A stretch of DNA of 64,000 bases, taken from Steromphala cineraria (taxonomy: Eukaryota; Mollusca; Gastropoda; Trochida; Trochidae). The stretch is from contig OU744726.1 in assembly GCA_916613615.1 (NCBI GenBank), positions 58,420,987 to 58,484,986 of the forward strand, written 5' to 3'. Positions 51,640 to 62,190 of this stretch are shown here, piece by piece. The number at the start of each line of letters is the position of its first letter. Within the stretch, counting starts at the first letter, position 1. The notes under the pieces are model-generated. The model had not been told where the DNA came from. It worked only from the letters and a program-made list of their open reading frames with translations, and made no database searches. The translations under genes were made by a program, and so were the position numbers.

Positions 51640-52740
51640 ATGACATAATATCTCCATTATGATTTGAAATACGCATTTCTTCATTCATCATATAACATTG
51701 TTATTAATTGTATGCCACAAATTTACCCAACGCAACGTATTGTTTTCTTTATACTGTGTTTTATATTTATATATGTGTAACTGTACCGGATTGTTTGCCA
51801 ATCCATTCATGTATATATACATATAATGAATAAAATATGTTTGAATCCTACTTCGATGGAAACGGAAAGGTGATGAGGGGCGTGATCTGCTTTTTTGGTG
51901 AGCAAGTTCTGTCACTACACTGCTAAGAAGATAGATTTTTTTTAGTTCAATCGATATAATGAATTCATCTGTATCAATTCCAGATATAATATAAATATGT
52001 GTATTGTAATTATACTATCAACTGCCATACTATGTCCATTTAAGTTAACAAACCAATACGTAGAAAATTAATTGTTTTCAGATCGAACAAACAACCACCC
52101 TTTTTACAATAGAAGTTTAATTAAAAAAACATTTTCATATCTTGATTGTATCATTTAACATACGCGACTGTAACCTGAAAAAATAATGATAATTTGCAAT
52201 ATACTTTGAATGAGATTAAACTTGAAATCAAAAAGCATTCAAGTTTCACATGGTAGGATTAACTTTTATAAAGAGGATAGTGTGCAAAAAGAGCAGATAT
52301 TGGTAATACACAAAGACAGAGAACGTGAATGTCGGGTATATCCATCCACTAACGAACATGGCGTCGTTTAAGCAAGGGATCATATCAGACAGTCTTATAT
52401 TAACCCTGCTAAAGCATACTGTCAAATGAAATCATTTGCCCATGTTTGTTCAACAATTGCTACCCTTCAATTGGTAGACCATGTACATTTGAATCACGTG
52501 GAAGGTGTTATTTCAAGGTCAAACTAGATACTATTTCATCTCATTTCTTGAGTCTAAATGAATGTTTATTCGCATGAGGATCTCTCAAAAGAGATTGAAT
52601 TTATATGACGGCTATGTGATAATTACATCGAATTACATCACTTCATAGAAGAAACATGAGTACCGTATTGCTAATATGTTACAGATACACATGAGTAATA
52701 CACACTACCACATCTTTTATGATCCCTGCCAAAAGTGACA
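51640..52740. other. Core of the 15.9 kb element, no supported gene
   Basis: AT-rich. A short ATG frame at 52359 (MASFKQGIISDSLILTLLKH) stops after 23 codons and could be a first exon, but nothing supports it. Confidence 0.5.
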
Positions 52741-52794
52741 CCTCTAAGAACGGGGTATTCGCTCGAAGTCGAAAATCTAGTTTCAGGTGTTCGC

Positions 52795-52820
52795 TCGAAG
52801 ACGAAAAGCGGTGCTCTTTG
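52795..52820 (+). repeat. Inverted repeat, left member, around the FLYWCH/LINE block
   Basis: GTTCGCTCGAAGACGAAAA; its reverse complement TTTTCGTCTTCGAGCGA is exact at 55818-55834. A second, similar left copy (TATTCGCTCGAAGTCGAAAA) starts at 52759. Confidence 0.6.
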
Positions 52821-53045
52821 ATGATTAGTAATGTTTGGATAAGGGATTAAGGACGGATTATCGTCTTCCGCGTGGTGAGCAAGATGTGAACTGTTCTCAC
52901 GTTGACATGTTGGTTAACTGATATGTGAAAATTTTTCACAATTTATGTCAAAATTATGAGTTGATTTCAATCAAATATATTAATAACAAAACAATTAAGG
53001 TTCCTATAAATTAGTTTCTTCTCGATATTGCAATCACTATCGGTA

Positions 53046-53312
53046 ATGGCTAACGCACAAGTAGAGTACAAGTATGTTCCCACTTCCAGAGGTGGTAGAT
53101 ATCTTTGTGTTGGAAATTTCATGTATCTAATTAGCAAGCGAGGAGCAAATGACGTCGACCATTGGAAATGTTCCACTAAGAATTGCCCAGGAGAGATAAC
53201 CACAAGACAGGATATACCGCTACGTGGCGATTCGACGCACAACGACGCACAACCACCTACCAGTTCGAAATTTCCTGAAACATTGTCCATTATAAAAAAC
53301 ATTTTGGGTTAG
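53046..53312 (+). CDS. FLYWCH-type zinc-finger ORF (88 codons), possibly a first exon
   Basis: From the ATG at 53046 the protein starts MANAQVEYKYVPTSRGGRYL. The pattern Y-x-P-x-S-x-RGG-x-Y-L...F-x-Y-L..., then WKCSTKNCPGEITTR and later STHNDAQPP, fits a FLYWCH domain: conserved Trp, C-x4-C and a His-x pair (the final H-x-H is weakened to H-x-D). FLYWCH fingers bind DNA and occur in transcription regulators and in Mutator-like transposases. A GGGTTAGT at 53306 could be a splice donor, so the stop at 53310 may be intronic. Inverted repeats flank this ORF and the LINE behind it. Confidence 0.6.
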   Translation: MANAQVEYKYVPTSRGGRYLCVGNFMYLISKRGANDVDHWKCSTKNCPGEITTRQDIPLRGDSTHNDAQPPTSSKFPETLSIIKNILG

Positions 53313-53499
53313 TACATTAAATTAATTATGTCCAGTGTATTTTATTATTTTGTATCAATCACTGTGTTATATATTTGTATTTATGTACAGAAATGTCTGA
53401 ACAAGATGTAAGGAATAAAATAATAATTATGAACCACCGATCGATTTGTGTCGCCTGGTGTCGAAAATTGGAGTTGTTTAGACAAGCACCTATTGTTTA

Positions 53500-55762
53500 A
53501 TGTAGACTTGGGAAGGATCTAAGGATTGACAATCGCTTGTCGGGTGACATAACGGTTGACACGGGCGATTTAGACGCGCCGATAACCTTAGCTGAGGTCG
53601 AGCGGGCTGTTGCACGTGCACGGCGTGGTAAAGCTGCAGGTCCCGATTGTTTACCAGCGGAGGCGTTAAAGAATAAAACTTGCATTCTACTGTTATACAA
53701 ATTGTTTACATTTTGTTTTAATAATAATTCGTGCCCTGATTTATGGCGTATTAATTACATCAATCCAATTAAGAAAGCGGATAGCGATCCACGCGACCCT
53801 CTTGGATACCGCGGTATTTCATTGCTTTCAGTTCCCTGTAAGATTTACTCTGATATCCTTAATTCCAGGCTAAGTCAGTGGTTAGAGACCCATGATGTTT
53901 TAGTTGAAGAACAAAACGGTTTTCGGGCTAAGCGCAGCACTCAAGATCATATTTATAGTTTATATTCTATCATTAATAATCGGAAGACTAAAAAGAAATC
54001 AACGTTTGTATGTTTTATTGATGCTTTAAAAGCGTTTGATAAAGTTAATCGTCAGTGCCTTTGGTATAAGCTGCAACAGCTTGGTATAAGGGGTAGATTT
54101 CTACATGTAGTTAAATCTATGTACGAAAGCACCTTTGCTCGGGTACGTGTAAACGATAGCTTCACAGATACATTTGGTGTTAATTCTGGGGTAAGACAGG
54201 GCTGTGTGATGTCTCCAACCTTGTTTTCCATTTATGTAAATGATCTTGCAATGGATATCAATAATTTGCACTGTGGTATAGATATAGATGGTTCTATGCT
54301 AAGTTTATTGTTGTACGCTGATGACATCGCCCTTATTGCCCCAGATGAGTTGTCGTTGCAATGTATGCTTGACTGTGTCGATCGTTGGTGCGAGCGATGG
54401 AAGCTCTCTATCAATATAAGTAAAACTAAGGTAGTCCATTATCGCCCCCTCTCTGTTAAACGTTCAGTATCTAATTTTATTATTGGCAGTAATAATATTG
54501 AATACTCTCATGCTTACAAATATTTGGGGGTTTGGTTTCAGGAATTTTTGGATTTAAATTTCACAGCTAGAGAAATTGCGAAATCTGCAAGTCGTGCACT
54601 TGGTAGTATTATTTGCAAATTTAAAGCTGTCGGAGGATTTTCCTTCGAGGTTTATAATACTTTGTATAAAAATTTGGTTCTACCTATTTTATCATACGGA
54701 GCAGCAATATGGGGTACTAGGCAGTTTAATATTATCAATTCTGTCCAGAATCGGGCGTGTAGATTCTTCCTTGGTGTCGGTTGTAAAACTCCAAATTTGG
54801 CCGTACGTGGAGAGATGGGCTGGGTTTTGCCTTTTACAAATCAAAAAATCGAAATTTTGTCGTTTTGGAGCAGGCTTCAAAAAATGGATCGTTCTAGATT
54901 ACCAAGTTTGATATTTAGATGGTCGGGCCAATACCCAAAATCATGGAATAATACAGTCATGAAACTTTTTGATAATATTAATCTGCCTTTCGATCTAAAT
55001 AATATTTCAGCAATTGACTTTTCCTATATCAGAATTTGGATGAGGTCCCTTGATAGCCAATGTTGGTACAATGATTTATTTAACGATAAAGGTCAACAGA
55101 ATGGTAATAAATTACGTACTTATAGATTATTTAAGAAACTTTTGACACCAGAATTTCATGTTATTACTTTGTTAACAAGATCTCAACGTAGTGTACTGAG
55201 TAAGCTGCGCTGCGGCACATTACCACTGGAGATAGAAGTCGGCAGGTATACCCGCCCCAAAACGCCTTTAGAAAATAGGATTTGTAAGTTTTGCAGAAAC
55301 AATGTAATTGAAGATGAGATACATTTTCTTGTTGATTGTGACTTTTATTCTGATCTAAGGTATAATGTATGGCAGGATATTTCCTACGTCAATCCTTTAT
55401 TCACACAGTTGTCCTCAACAGCTCAGTTTGTATTCTTATTACGTAATGAGAGGTTTGTTAAGCCTCTTGCCGCTCTATTAATAAAAATGTATAATAGACG
55501 TAAGCATGCCATTTGCTTCAATAATACAATTTAATATAGAATCACATAAATCACAAAAACTCTTGTATATGTTTGTATTGTTATGTACATTATCATATAT
55601 ATATATAAATGTGACTCATTTTAGACATTCTTGTGTCTCATAGGCCTTTTGGCCGGGTGGTACGCCCTTTTTAACATGTTTCTTACAACGTCCGAATCAG
55701 ACCATGTACCACGTGACACATTAATAAAATATTTTTCTTCTTCTTCTTCTTCTTCTTCTTCT
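53500..55762 (+). mobile_element. 5'-truncated LINE with (TTC)n tail
   Basis: Begins within the linker before the reverse transcriptase, so the ORF1 and endonuclease are missing. After ORF2 there is a 200-base 3' UTR and a tail of (TTC)n (55735-55762) after AATAAAAT. Sequence and tail differ from the 22 kb LINE, so it is another family of the same broad group. Confidence 0.8.
53503..55534 (+). CDS. LINE ORF2 fragment: reverse transcriptase and C-terminal zinc knuckle, uninterrupted
   Basis: About 677 codons open from just after a TAA at 53500. There is no ATG at its start; the frame is the truncated rest of ORF2. Motifs: GKAAGPDCLPAEALKN, NGFRAKRSTQDH, FIDALKAFD, GVRQGCVMSPTLF, catalytic YADD (54314-54325), KTKVVHYRP and YKYLGVWF. 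The C-terminus has CKFCRNNVIEDEIHFLVDC, the CCHC-type knuckle also present in the other LINEs here. FIDALKAFD has Ala-Leu where Phe is usual. No stop or frameshift over 2 kb implies a recent insertion. Without the endonuclease it cannot be autonomous. Confidence 0.85.
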
Positions 55763-55812
55763 ACCGTTAACGTGAAGACGAAAACGAAATTCGCTCCATG
55801 TTTATACACGCC

Positions 55813-55850
55813 GAAAATTTTCGTCTTCGAGCGACTGAACCCTAAGAACT
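55813..55850 (-). repeat. Inverted repeat, right member, around the FLYWCH/LINE block
   Basis: ATTTTCGTCTTCGAGCGACT followed by GAACCCTAAGAACTT is inverted to CTAAGAACGGGGTATTCGCT at 52752-52770 and the copy at 52795. Could be the ends of a 3 kb DNA transposon into which the LINE jumped. Confidence 0.5.
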
Positions 55851-55897
55851 TGACATGGCGCGGCGCTTTTGATCAATTCATCGCCTAACTCCTTCAG

Positions 55898-55942
55898 GCA
55901 ATGGTCACGGTCACTGAGCGGCAATGGTCACGGTCACTGATT
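55898..55942 (+). repeat. 22-base tandem duplication
   Basis: GGCAATGGTCACGGTCACTG is present twice head to tail. The rest of 55850-56880 is AT-rich with no supported gene. Confidence 0.7.
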
Positions 55943-56884
55943 TTATTGCCTTACAAATCCACTGTTCACTAATGAGTGGAAAAATTATACCAAAATAAAG
56001 ATGTAGTTGACAATGAAAACAAGTAGACACACAAAACAGTTATTCACTCAATAATACACAAAATGTAAAAAGAGATAACCAAAAGTTGAGCCATTCCTCA
56101 ATAACCTTTCAAAGCCTATAGTGGGATAAAGTTAGGTTGTGCCCTATTGTGTGCTAACCAGTATGCGTATTGCCTGGTCATTGTTACTTGCAACTAAATA
56201 AAATAGGTGCTATTTGTTTTAAAAAGAATGTTAATTGTGACATATGTACCATGTATAATAGTTTTTCTTTACAAAATCATATTTGGGCCTACAAAACTCA
56301 AACAAAACGTAAAAATCAGAACGTCTTGCTAACTTACACTAGCTATCAGGTTCAATAATCCCATGTAAATCGCACAGTGCAACGAAAATATTAATATTGC
56401 ATTTATATAGCGCAACATTTACTATAAAATGCTCTGGCGCTTAAACACATGCTTAAACGATATAATTGCATACATTATCTGACATACAGGTCAGCGTCAA
56501 GGGGCAAAACATTATTTATTGTACTTAATTTTAAAATGAGTGATTAATAGCTTGTTTGGTTTTCTTTCATTTTTTTAATTGTTCTCAAGTCATATATACA
56601 ATACAAGAATTGTATTATATTCATAATGAGTCAACATTCTCTCAGAATTTTATACAATCAGAGTTTCTAGACAAAAAGTCAACAGAGAACATATCTTTCA
56701 ATGAAATTAAAAAACTCGAAATAAAGGTAACCACTCTTTGGAAAATTTGTCAAAAGTATTATTTCTTTTAGATGTAAATCTTTCTATTGTGAATATGTAA
56801 AATCTTTATACAATTCTTCAGTTTTGGAATATTGTTTTTCAAAGAGCAGGTGTATATGTGTCTTGTGGCACATTAAATGTGTGA

Positions 56885-57738
56885 TGAAGTAGAGAGTTGT
56901 CAACAAGACTTGGCACTCGTCCTTCTACCGTCGTATGTATAACCTGGGGATTACAAAGGAAGCTCTTTTAACAAACACCATTACTGTACGAGACTGTGAG
57001 GAACTGTCCTTTCAAGTTTTTATTGCATCATGAGAAACATCATTACAACGGGAAAATGCTAAAAGAGGTCCGGGAAAAAAACAAGCTTATGCACTACAGA
57101 AATCACAAGTCGACTTTCGAAACAGAAGCCTATCTTTTAACACATATGCCAAAATCTCACAGACGTGCCCTTGCTTTATTCAGGACTGGTACTGCCCCCC
57201 TGCGTATTTAAACCGGCCGCTATGAAGGACTCGAACTTCAAGATAGAAAATGTTTTCATTGCCCAAACCTAGTTGAGTCAGAACATCACGTTTTACTCGA
57301 GTGTCCACTTTACAATGACATAAGAGAAGAAGTTTTTACATCATCGAAGTGCTTTATTCCACGTTTTACTCTGTTAACGGATTCTGAGAAGTTATCACTC
57401 CTTTTAAGCTCTAAAGATCTTATAAAAATATGTGCCAAAAACTGCTTTGAAATACTTTTAAGACACCAAAAAATGTTATACAAGTGATATTAATGCACAC
57501 GTTTTAACCTTTTGTTTTAATGCTACTATTTACTTATTGTATGTACCAATATTATTTAACTCAAATATTCGTTTTAATTTCATTTGCGTGCCCTTTTTTA
57601 TGTCATGTGTATATATAAACATAACTCCCTTTGGAGTGGCATATGTCCATTTATGACTTTATTTTTATTTTTTTCATATATATATATATTTTAATGTACA
57701 TATGGTGAGACGCTAATAAACAATCTGTCTGTCTGTCA
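56885..57738 (+). mobile_element. LINE 3' fragment with (CTGT)n tail
   Basis: Carries the end of ORF2: WHSSFYRRMYNLGITKEALL, a frameshift near 57025, then LMHYRNHKSTFETEAYL, LALFRTGTAPLRI-stop-TGRYEG (TAA at 57209-57211 where the family has Glu), and the knuckle CFHCPNLVESEHHVLLEC. The 3' end is GGTGAGACGCTAATAAACAA and (CTGT)n. Dead copy. Confidence 0.8.
56996..57487 (+). pseudogene. LINE ORF2 C-terminal remnant
   Basis: The coding part of the 56885-57738 fragment, with one in-frame TAA and ending HQKMLYK. Recognised by the GRY motif and CCHC knuckle shared with the LINE ORFs at 22 kb and 53 kb. Confidence 0.75.
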
Positions 57739-57759
57739 TTGAGTTGACCGAACCAAACC

Positions 57760-58480
57760 AAGAATGTAGTCAGATTGAAATCATCAATATATCTACTAAC
57801 CCAATCCTGGAGGTGTTTCCAAAAAAAGTAGTTTCCTCACATTCCCAATATACATGACAAAAATGTTTATTTGCCTCATTGCAGAAGCAGCAAATTGCAT
57901 TATCAATTAATTTCATACGCAAAAGCTCCTTTTTGATATAGATAAAATATATAAAACTTAAACTGAAACTCCTGAAGTGTGACTTTCTGAATGGTGGAAA
58001 GCTTATGCCATTCAAAACATCATTTTCAAAAAAAAAATTCCAATTTGGGGCATACTGACAGCTTAGTATTATCAGTCATAAGCTTATCATACAATCTTCT
58101 TGAGCCCTTTTTCAAAGTCTTAGAGTCTTAAAGTCTTTTTGTAATGTACTGATAAAGTCTTTCCTATCTAAACAATTAAATCCTAATAGAGTTTCCTTCC
58201 ATGCTTTAGATTTATATATGGAAGATGTATTCAAGATCTAAGTATGTACTACTTATCTGGTACATTCTTTCAAATCTGCAGAAGAAAGTAGACCATGCTC
58301 TCCATATAGATCTCTTACTCTTTCTAAGCCCATTGTTTAATATAGTGGTTTGGAATTTTAAAGTTATGGTTCAACATATGGTTGAAATAAGATTTCATGT
58401 CATCTTCTATTGTAGTCTTAATATGATATGATTTCCAGTCTATCAAGACATCATTCCAATAGGGGTTGTCTATTTTAACA
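57760..58480 (-). mobile_element. LINE ORF2 C-terminal remnant, opposite strand
   Basis: Minus strand reads MNGISFPPFRKSHFRSFSLS, then YIKKELLRMKLIDNAICCFC and NEANKHFCHVYWECEETTFF, the RNase-free C-terminal region of an L1/Tx1- or CR1-type reverse transcriptase with its zinc knuckle. Upstream (58030-58480) the match continues with several stops. It lies tail to tail with the previous LINE fragment. Confidence 0.65.
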
Positions 58481-58611
58481 ATATTATGGAAGGACAAACT
58501 TCTTGTGTTTATTTTCGATTAGGCCGGAAATCATGTTTGCACTTTAATCAAAATTCGACCTTGAAGAACATTCCGTTTGATACACGACAAACAGTTGTGG
58601 TGTTCGTCGAG

Positions 58612-58708
58612 ATCGAGAGAGAGAGAAAGAGAGAGAGAGAGAGTTTAGACACATCCACCCCCAGCTACCCAATCACTGATTCCCCCCCCCCCCCCCCCCC
58701 CCCCCCCC
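58612..58708 (+). repeat. (GA)n followed by poly(C) of 27
   Basis: GAGAGAGAGAAAGAGAGAGA at 58612-58642 and C27 at 58682-58708, 40 bases apart. Purine and C tracts of this kind form unusual DNA structures and are hard to sequence. Confidence 0.9.
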
Positions 58709-58719
58709 ATCCGTGGACG

Positions 58720-59690
58720 AGCACGAGTACTAAACCACCCAAGCGATTTGTTTTGTTAATCAACATCACACTTGTGATCATCAGCCACTTGATTGGCAAT
58801 CAACAGGCAGTTCGGTGACCGTGCGTTGGCATCTTTATGGGCTAAGAAAGAAAGACAGTTTATGAAAAATTCGACAGCTGAGATTAGACAGGTTACTAGT
58901 CGTTAAAAGCGTGATAAATCACATGACCCCGACTGTATAATAACTGAATGTTTCATTGAGTTTGATAAATGTTTTACGCCTCCTATACATGGGATTTTAA
59001 CTGTATTTAATTAACAGGTGTTTTGTTGACAAATTTGGGCATTCAAGTATTCAAGGAAGGAGATACAAATAAACATATAAGAATAATTCAGTTGCTTACT
59101 TCTAAAAAATGTCAAAACTTTTTATGACCAAATAGATCTTTACAATAAAAAAACAGTTAAATTCAGAGTAATGAATGACGGAAACACTCTTTTGTGTCTT
59201 TCATTGTGCCTTAGTTGAGTTGTATGTATAGGTCTTATGTTCTGTGTATTCAATGTTATGTATATCTGAAGTGAGATTGTTTTTTTAACACATATGGAAT
59301 AATATTACTTTAAAAAGGTTTTCACTAGATAATATATTTTCATTATCTTAGGTGTAATCATAATGAACGAACCAAAACGTTGCATGAAATGATATGAGTA
59401 AAACGACACTTGCAATAATTATTAAGATGGTTGTATAACAAACAACATGCTATGTTTGACAAACGGATGAATTTATACAGCAATGTGATGGCTTGATTTC
59501 TTTTCCTATCTGCTTGGTTTCAAGGGTAGTTTCTTTATATGATTCAAAACAAGTCTATTAAAATACTTATAATTTCTCAATATAAAGCAACTAGTGCAGC
59601 TAAAAGGCTGAGAGATGTATTTCAAACTTGAAGGCGATATTATTACTGTCTCACTTAGATAACATTGGATATCTATTATAAGCAGTAAGC
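58720..59690. other. Core of the 15.9 kb element, nothing recognised
   Basis: AT-rich sequence without long frames or obvious repeats, between the LINE remnants and the right arm. Confidence 0.5.
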
Positions 59691-59850
59691 TAACAGAAGC
59701 AGTAAACTTCTACGTTCTTTATGGTGACATTAATTAATTTAGGATTTAAATTGGAATAGGTGGATATCCTGTCATAAACTGAATACACCGCATCACTTGT
59801 CTTGGCACCTTCCTGGCGTGACCTAATATTACACAACCACGAGTCGCTCT
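59690..59850 (-). CDS. Possible last exon of an unknown minus-strand gene
   Basis: After an acceptor-like TTTTGATCAG the frame reads SDSWLCNIRSRQEGAKTSDA, VYSVYDRISTYSNLNPKLI and ends NVEVYCFC-stop. Composition is protein-like, but no family is recognised. It is just inside the right arm of the 15.9 kb element, mirroring the small ORF at the left arm. Confidence 0.25.
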
Positions 59851-60019
59851 GATCAAAATATATGTTAATTACATGTAGCACTTTCACACCTCGTCAGAGG
59901 AATCCCTGGACTAACTATATGTTCTGCCTGCATGGAACTAGATATCATCTAATACACAACCGAATTGATTGGCCAGTTGTCTTCATTTCATGAAGATAAA
60001 GTTTTTTTTTAAATACCCC

Positions 60020-62188
60020 AGTATGTCGAAGTCAACATTCAGTCGTATAAAGTCAACATTTCAAAAAAGGTATTGTATAAGAAGTCCAAATCGTATCTCA
60101 ATACATTTAAAAAGATCCATATTTGCACACAAACAATAATTTGTATGTTAAGTCATAACCTTTTTTTGTCAGAAAATATTTTTTTCAAATTTCTTTTAAA
60201 AGTCAAGATATGTGTGAAACATGTTCAAAGCAAAAATTTTACCAATGTCCTATATTTCATAGTCATCAATTTATCAAAGTCAATATTTATCAAAGATATG
60301 TTTTGCTTCGAGTCAATATTTCCACTCATTGAAGTGAACTTTTTTCCACTTGTAGAAACAATATTTTAACGTGTTAAATAATTAATCAAGAGTTAATGAA
60401 ACTACCTAGGAATATGAGGGAGAGAATTTGTTTATCTATGTCTTATCTCATACAAACAAGATTGGCACATGAGACAATACAGTTAAAGATGTTTCAGCCG
60501 CCAAAGGGCTACACGGGTCAAATACAAGAAAATGACATAAAATGTTGCAATAAAAATAACCACAAAACCCTCAACCAGTAACGCATTAACTATCCCCCAC
60601 ACACACGCACATTCTCCAAACCCCACAAGCACCCTAACCCAGCCATTCACACATACTATCACCCCATCCTACAACATTCTCCAATCACCACAAGCACCCT
60701 CACCCAGCCACTAAACACACTTTCACCCCCACCACAACATGCTCCAATCACCACAAGCATCCTCACCCAGCCACTTACACATACTATCACCCCCTCCCCT
60801 ACCACAACATTCTCCAATCACCACAAGTAACCGAACCCAGCCACTCACGAATACTATCACCCGCACCTCAACATCCTGGTACTGCCAGTCACAGACTTAA
60901 AGCAAACTTGACAGACACACCTTCAGCCAAACACATTCCAACACACAACCTCATCACACAATATATGTCGACCAACACTTATGTAGATAAGTTTACATAT
61001 GATTAGGTCTTTGATCTTCATTTGTTCTGTTCAGTTCTTGTTAATGTGAATAGGAGTAGAGTTTGCTAGTTTGGAAACAAGATTTCTCTGGGAATAAGAA
61101 TATGTTTATACCTTAATCTTTCAAAGTCAACATTCCAACATAACACAATTTCTTTTAAAGTTGACATGTAAACACAAATCAAAATGTCAGTCAATGTCAA
61201 TATCACTTTCAAAGACAATATTTCTGAATATCAAAAGGACTTTTGACTCACTATCCCATGAAATCATGAAATTTTCCTTAATTAATATTTCACAAAGTCA
61301 AAATACCTTTCAAAGTATATTGCCCAAAATTATAGATTCATAAAGTCAAATTTTTATATAAATTCCTAAAATCATGAAATCAATATACACTTCAAAGTTG
61401 TTATTCCATACAATGCAAGTATGTGACATAATCAATATATCACTTAATCAAAACATCTTTCAAAGTTTAAATTCAAAATCAAAATAACCGTCAAAGCAAA
61501 AAACTTATAAATTCAATGTACACTTCAAAGTAGCTGTTTAACAAAATCAAAATGTCTTTCAAAATCAAAATTGCACAAAGTTAAAAATGCAAAGTCATTA
61601 TCTTAAAAGATAGAATGGTCTTTTAAATTCATTAAATCTTTCAAAGTCAATAGACCACAAAATAAAAATACTTTTATAAACATTGTGTTTCAAACTGAAT
61701 ATTTCACAAAGTATTCTTTATAGTCTACATTTTGCCAAATAAAAATGATGTCAAAGTCATTTTTTTACCAAAGTCAAGATAATATAAAACTTGAAAATCA
61801 ATATATTCAACAAGGTCAATATGTCTTATACATATCAATGTGAACACTTATCTAATTGTTCACATTTCTTTCAAAGTGAACAAAGCATCTTTCAAGATAA
61901 CGTTCAAAGTCAATATTTCATAATATGTCTTACTTTTTAACGTAATCCTTATAGCACCATACACATTTTTAAGCGATTTTATGAATGTTTTCTTCACTTT
62001 GACAAGTCCGTGGCGCACCCTCAATTATCCAGCCAGAAGGCACACCAGTGACACACCCGTTGGTCACTGGTTGCTCACCAGTGGGCAACGAGTGGTCGCC
62101 CGTGGCTCACCCGTTGCCAACCAGTGGGTCACTGGTGGGCAACGCATGGCACACTCGTTCATGATATAGTTACTTTTTCACACTACTG
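60020..62188 (-). repeat. Right inverted arm: mirrored TTGACTTTGG array and terminus
   Basis: Plus strand reads TCAAAGTCAACATTTC-type units from 60030 to about 61930, the reverse complement of the left array, interrupted by a C/A-rich tandem block (60590-60870). Then the ACCAGTGGGTCACTGG zone (62010-62155) and the terminus TTTTTCACACTACTG. Confidence 0.7.
60590..60870 (+). repeat. C/A-rich tandem repeat, about 75 bases
   Basis: Four units with CATTCTCCAATCACCACAAG, then CACCCTCACCCAGCCACT and ACACATACTATCACCCC. Lies within the right arm and interrupts its array. Confidence 0.7.
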
Positions 62189-62190
62189 TA

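Larger units (their letters stand above)
46305..62188. mobile_element. Candidate 15.9 kb element with long inverted termini
   Basis: Left end CAGTAGTGTGAAATAGTTCC and right end, read inverted, CAGTAGTGTGAAAAAGTAAC match at about 21 of the first 24 bases, and each is flanked by TA (46303 and 62189). A CAGT start with TA flanks is the signature of Tc1/mariner-type insertion. Inside each end follow, in mirrored order, a zone of CCGTTGGCCAC/ACCAGTG short repeats and a long array of TTGACTTTGGTGAAATG. The 11 kb core holds a FLYWCH ORF and LINE sequences but no recognisable transposase. Two separate inverted copies of a smaller element could also produce this. Confidence 0.5.

Noticed and set aside
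55621..55809. Glu-rich or Ser-rich small ORFs
   Set aside because: They are translations of the (TTC)n tail of the LINE.
46305..62188. Polinton/Maverick or virus-derived element
   Set aside because: Size and inverted ends would fit, but no polymerase B, integrase, ATPase, protease or capsid-like frame is visible, and the ends are CAGT with TA rather than Polinton-like.
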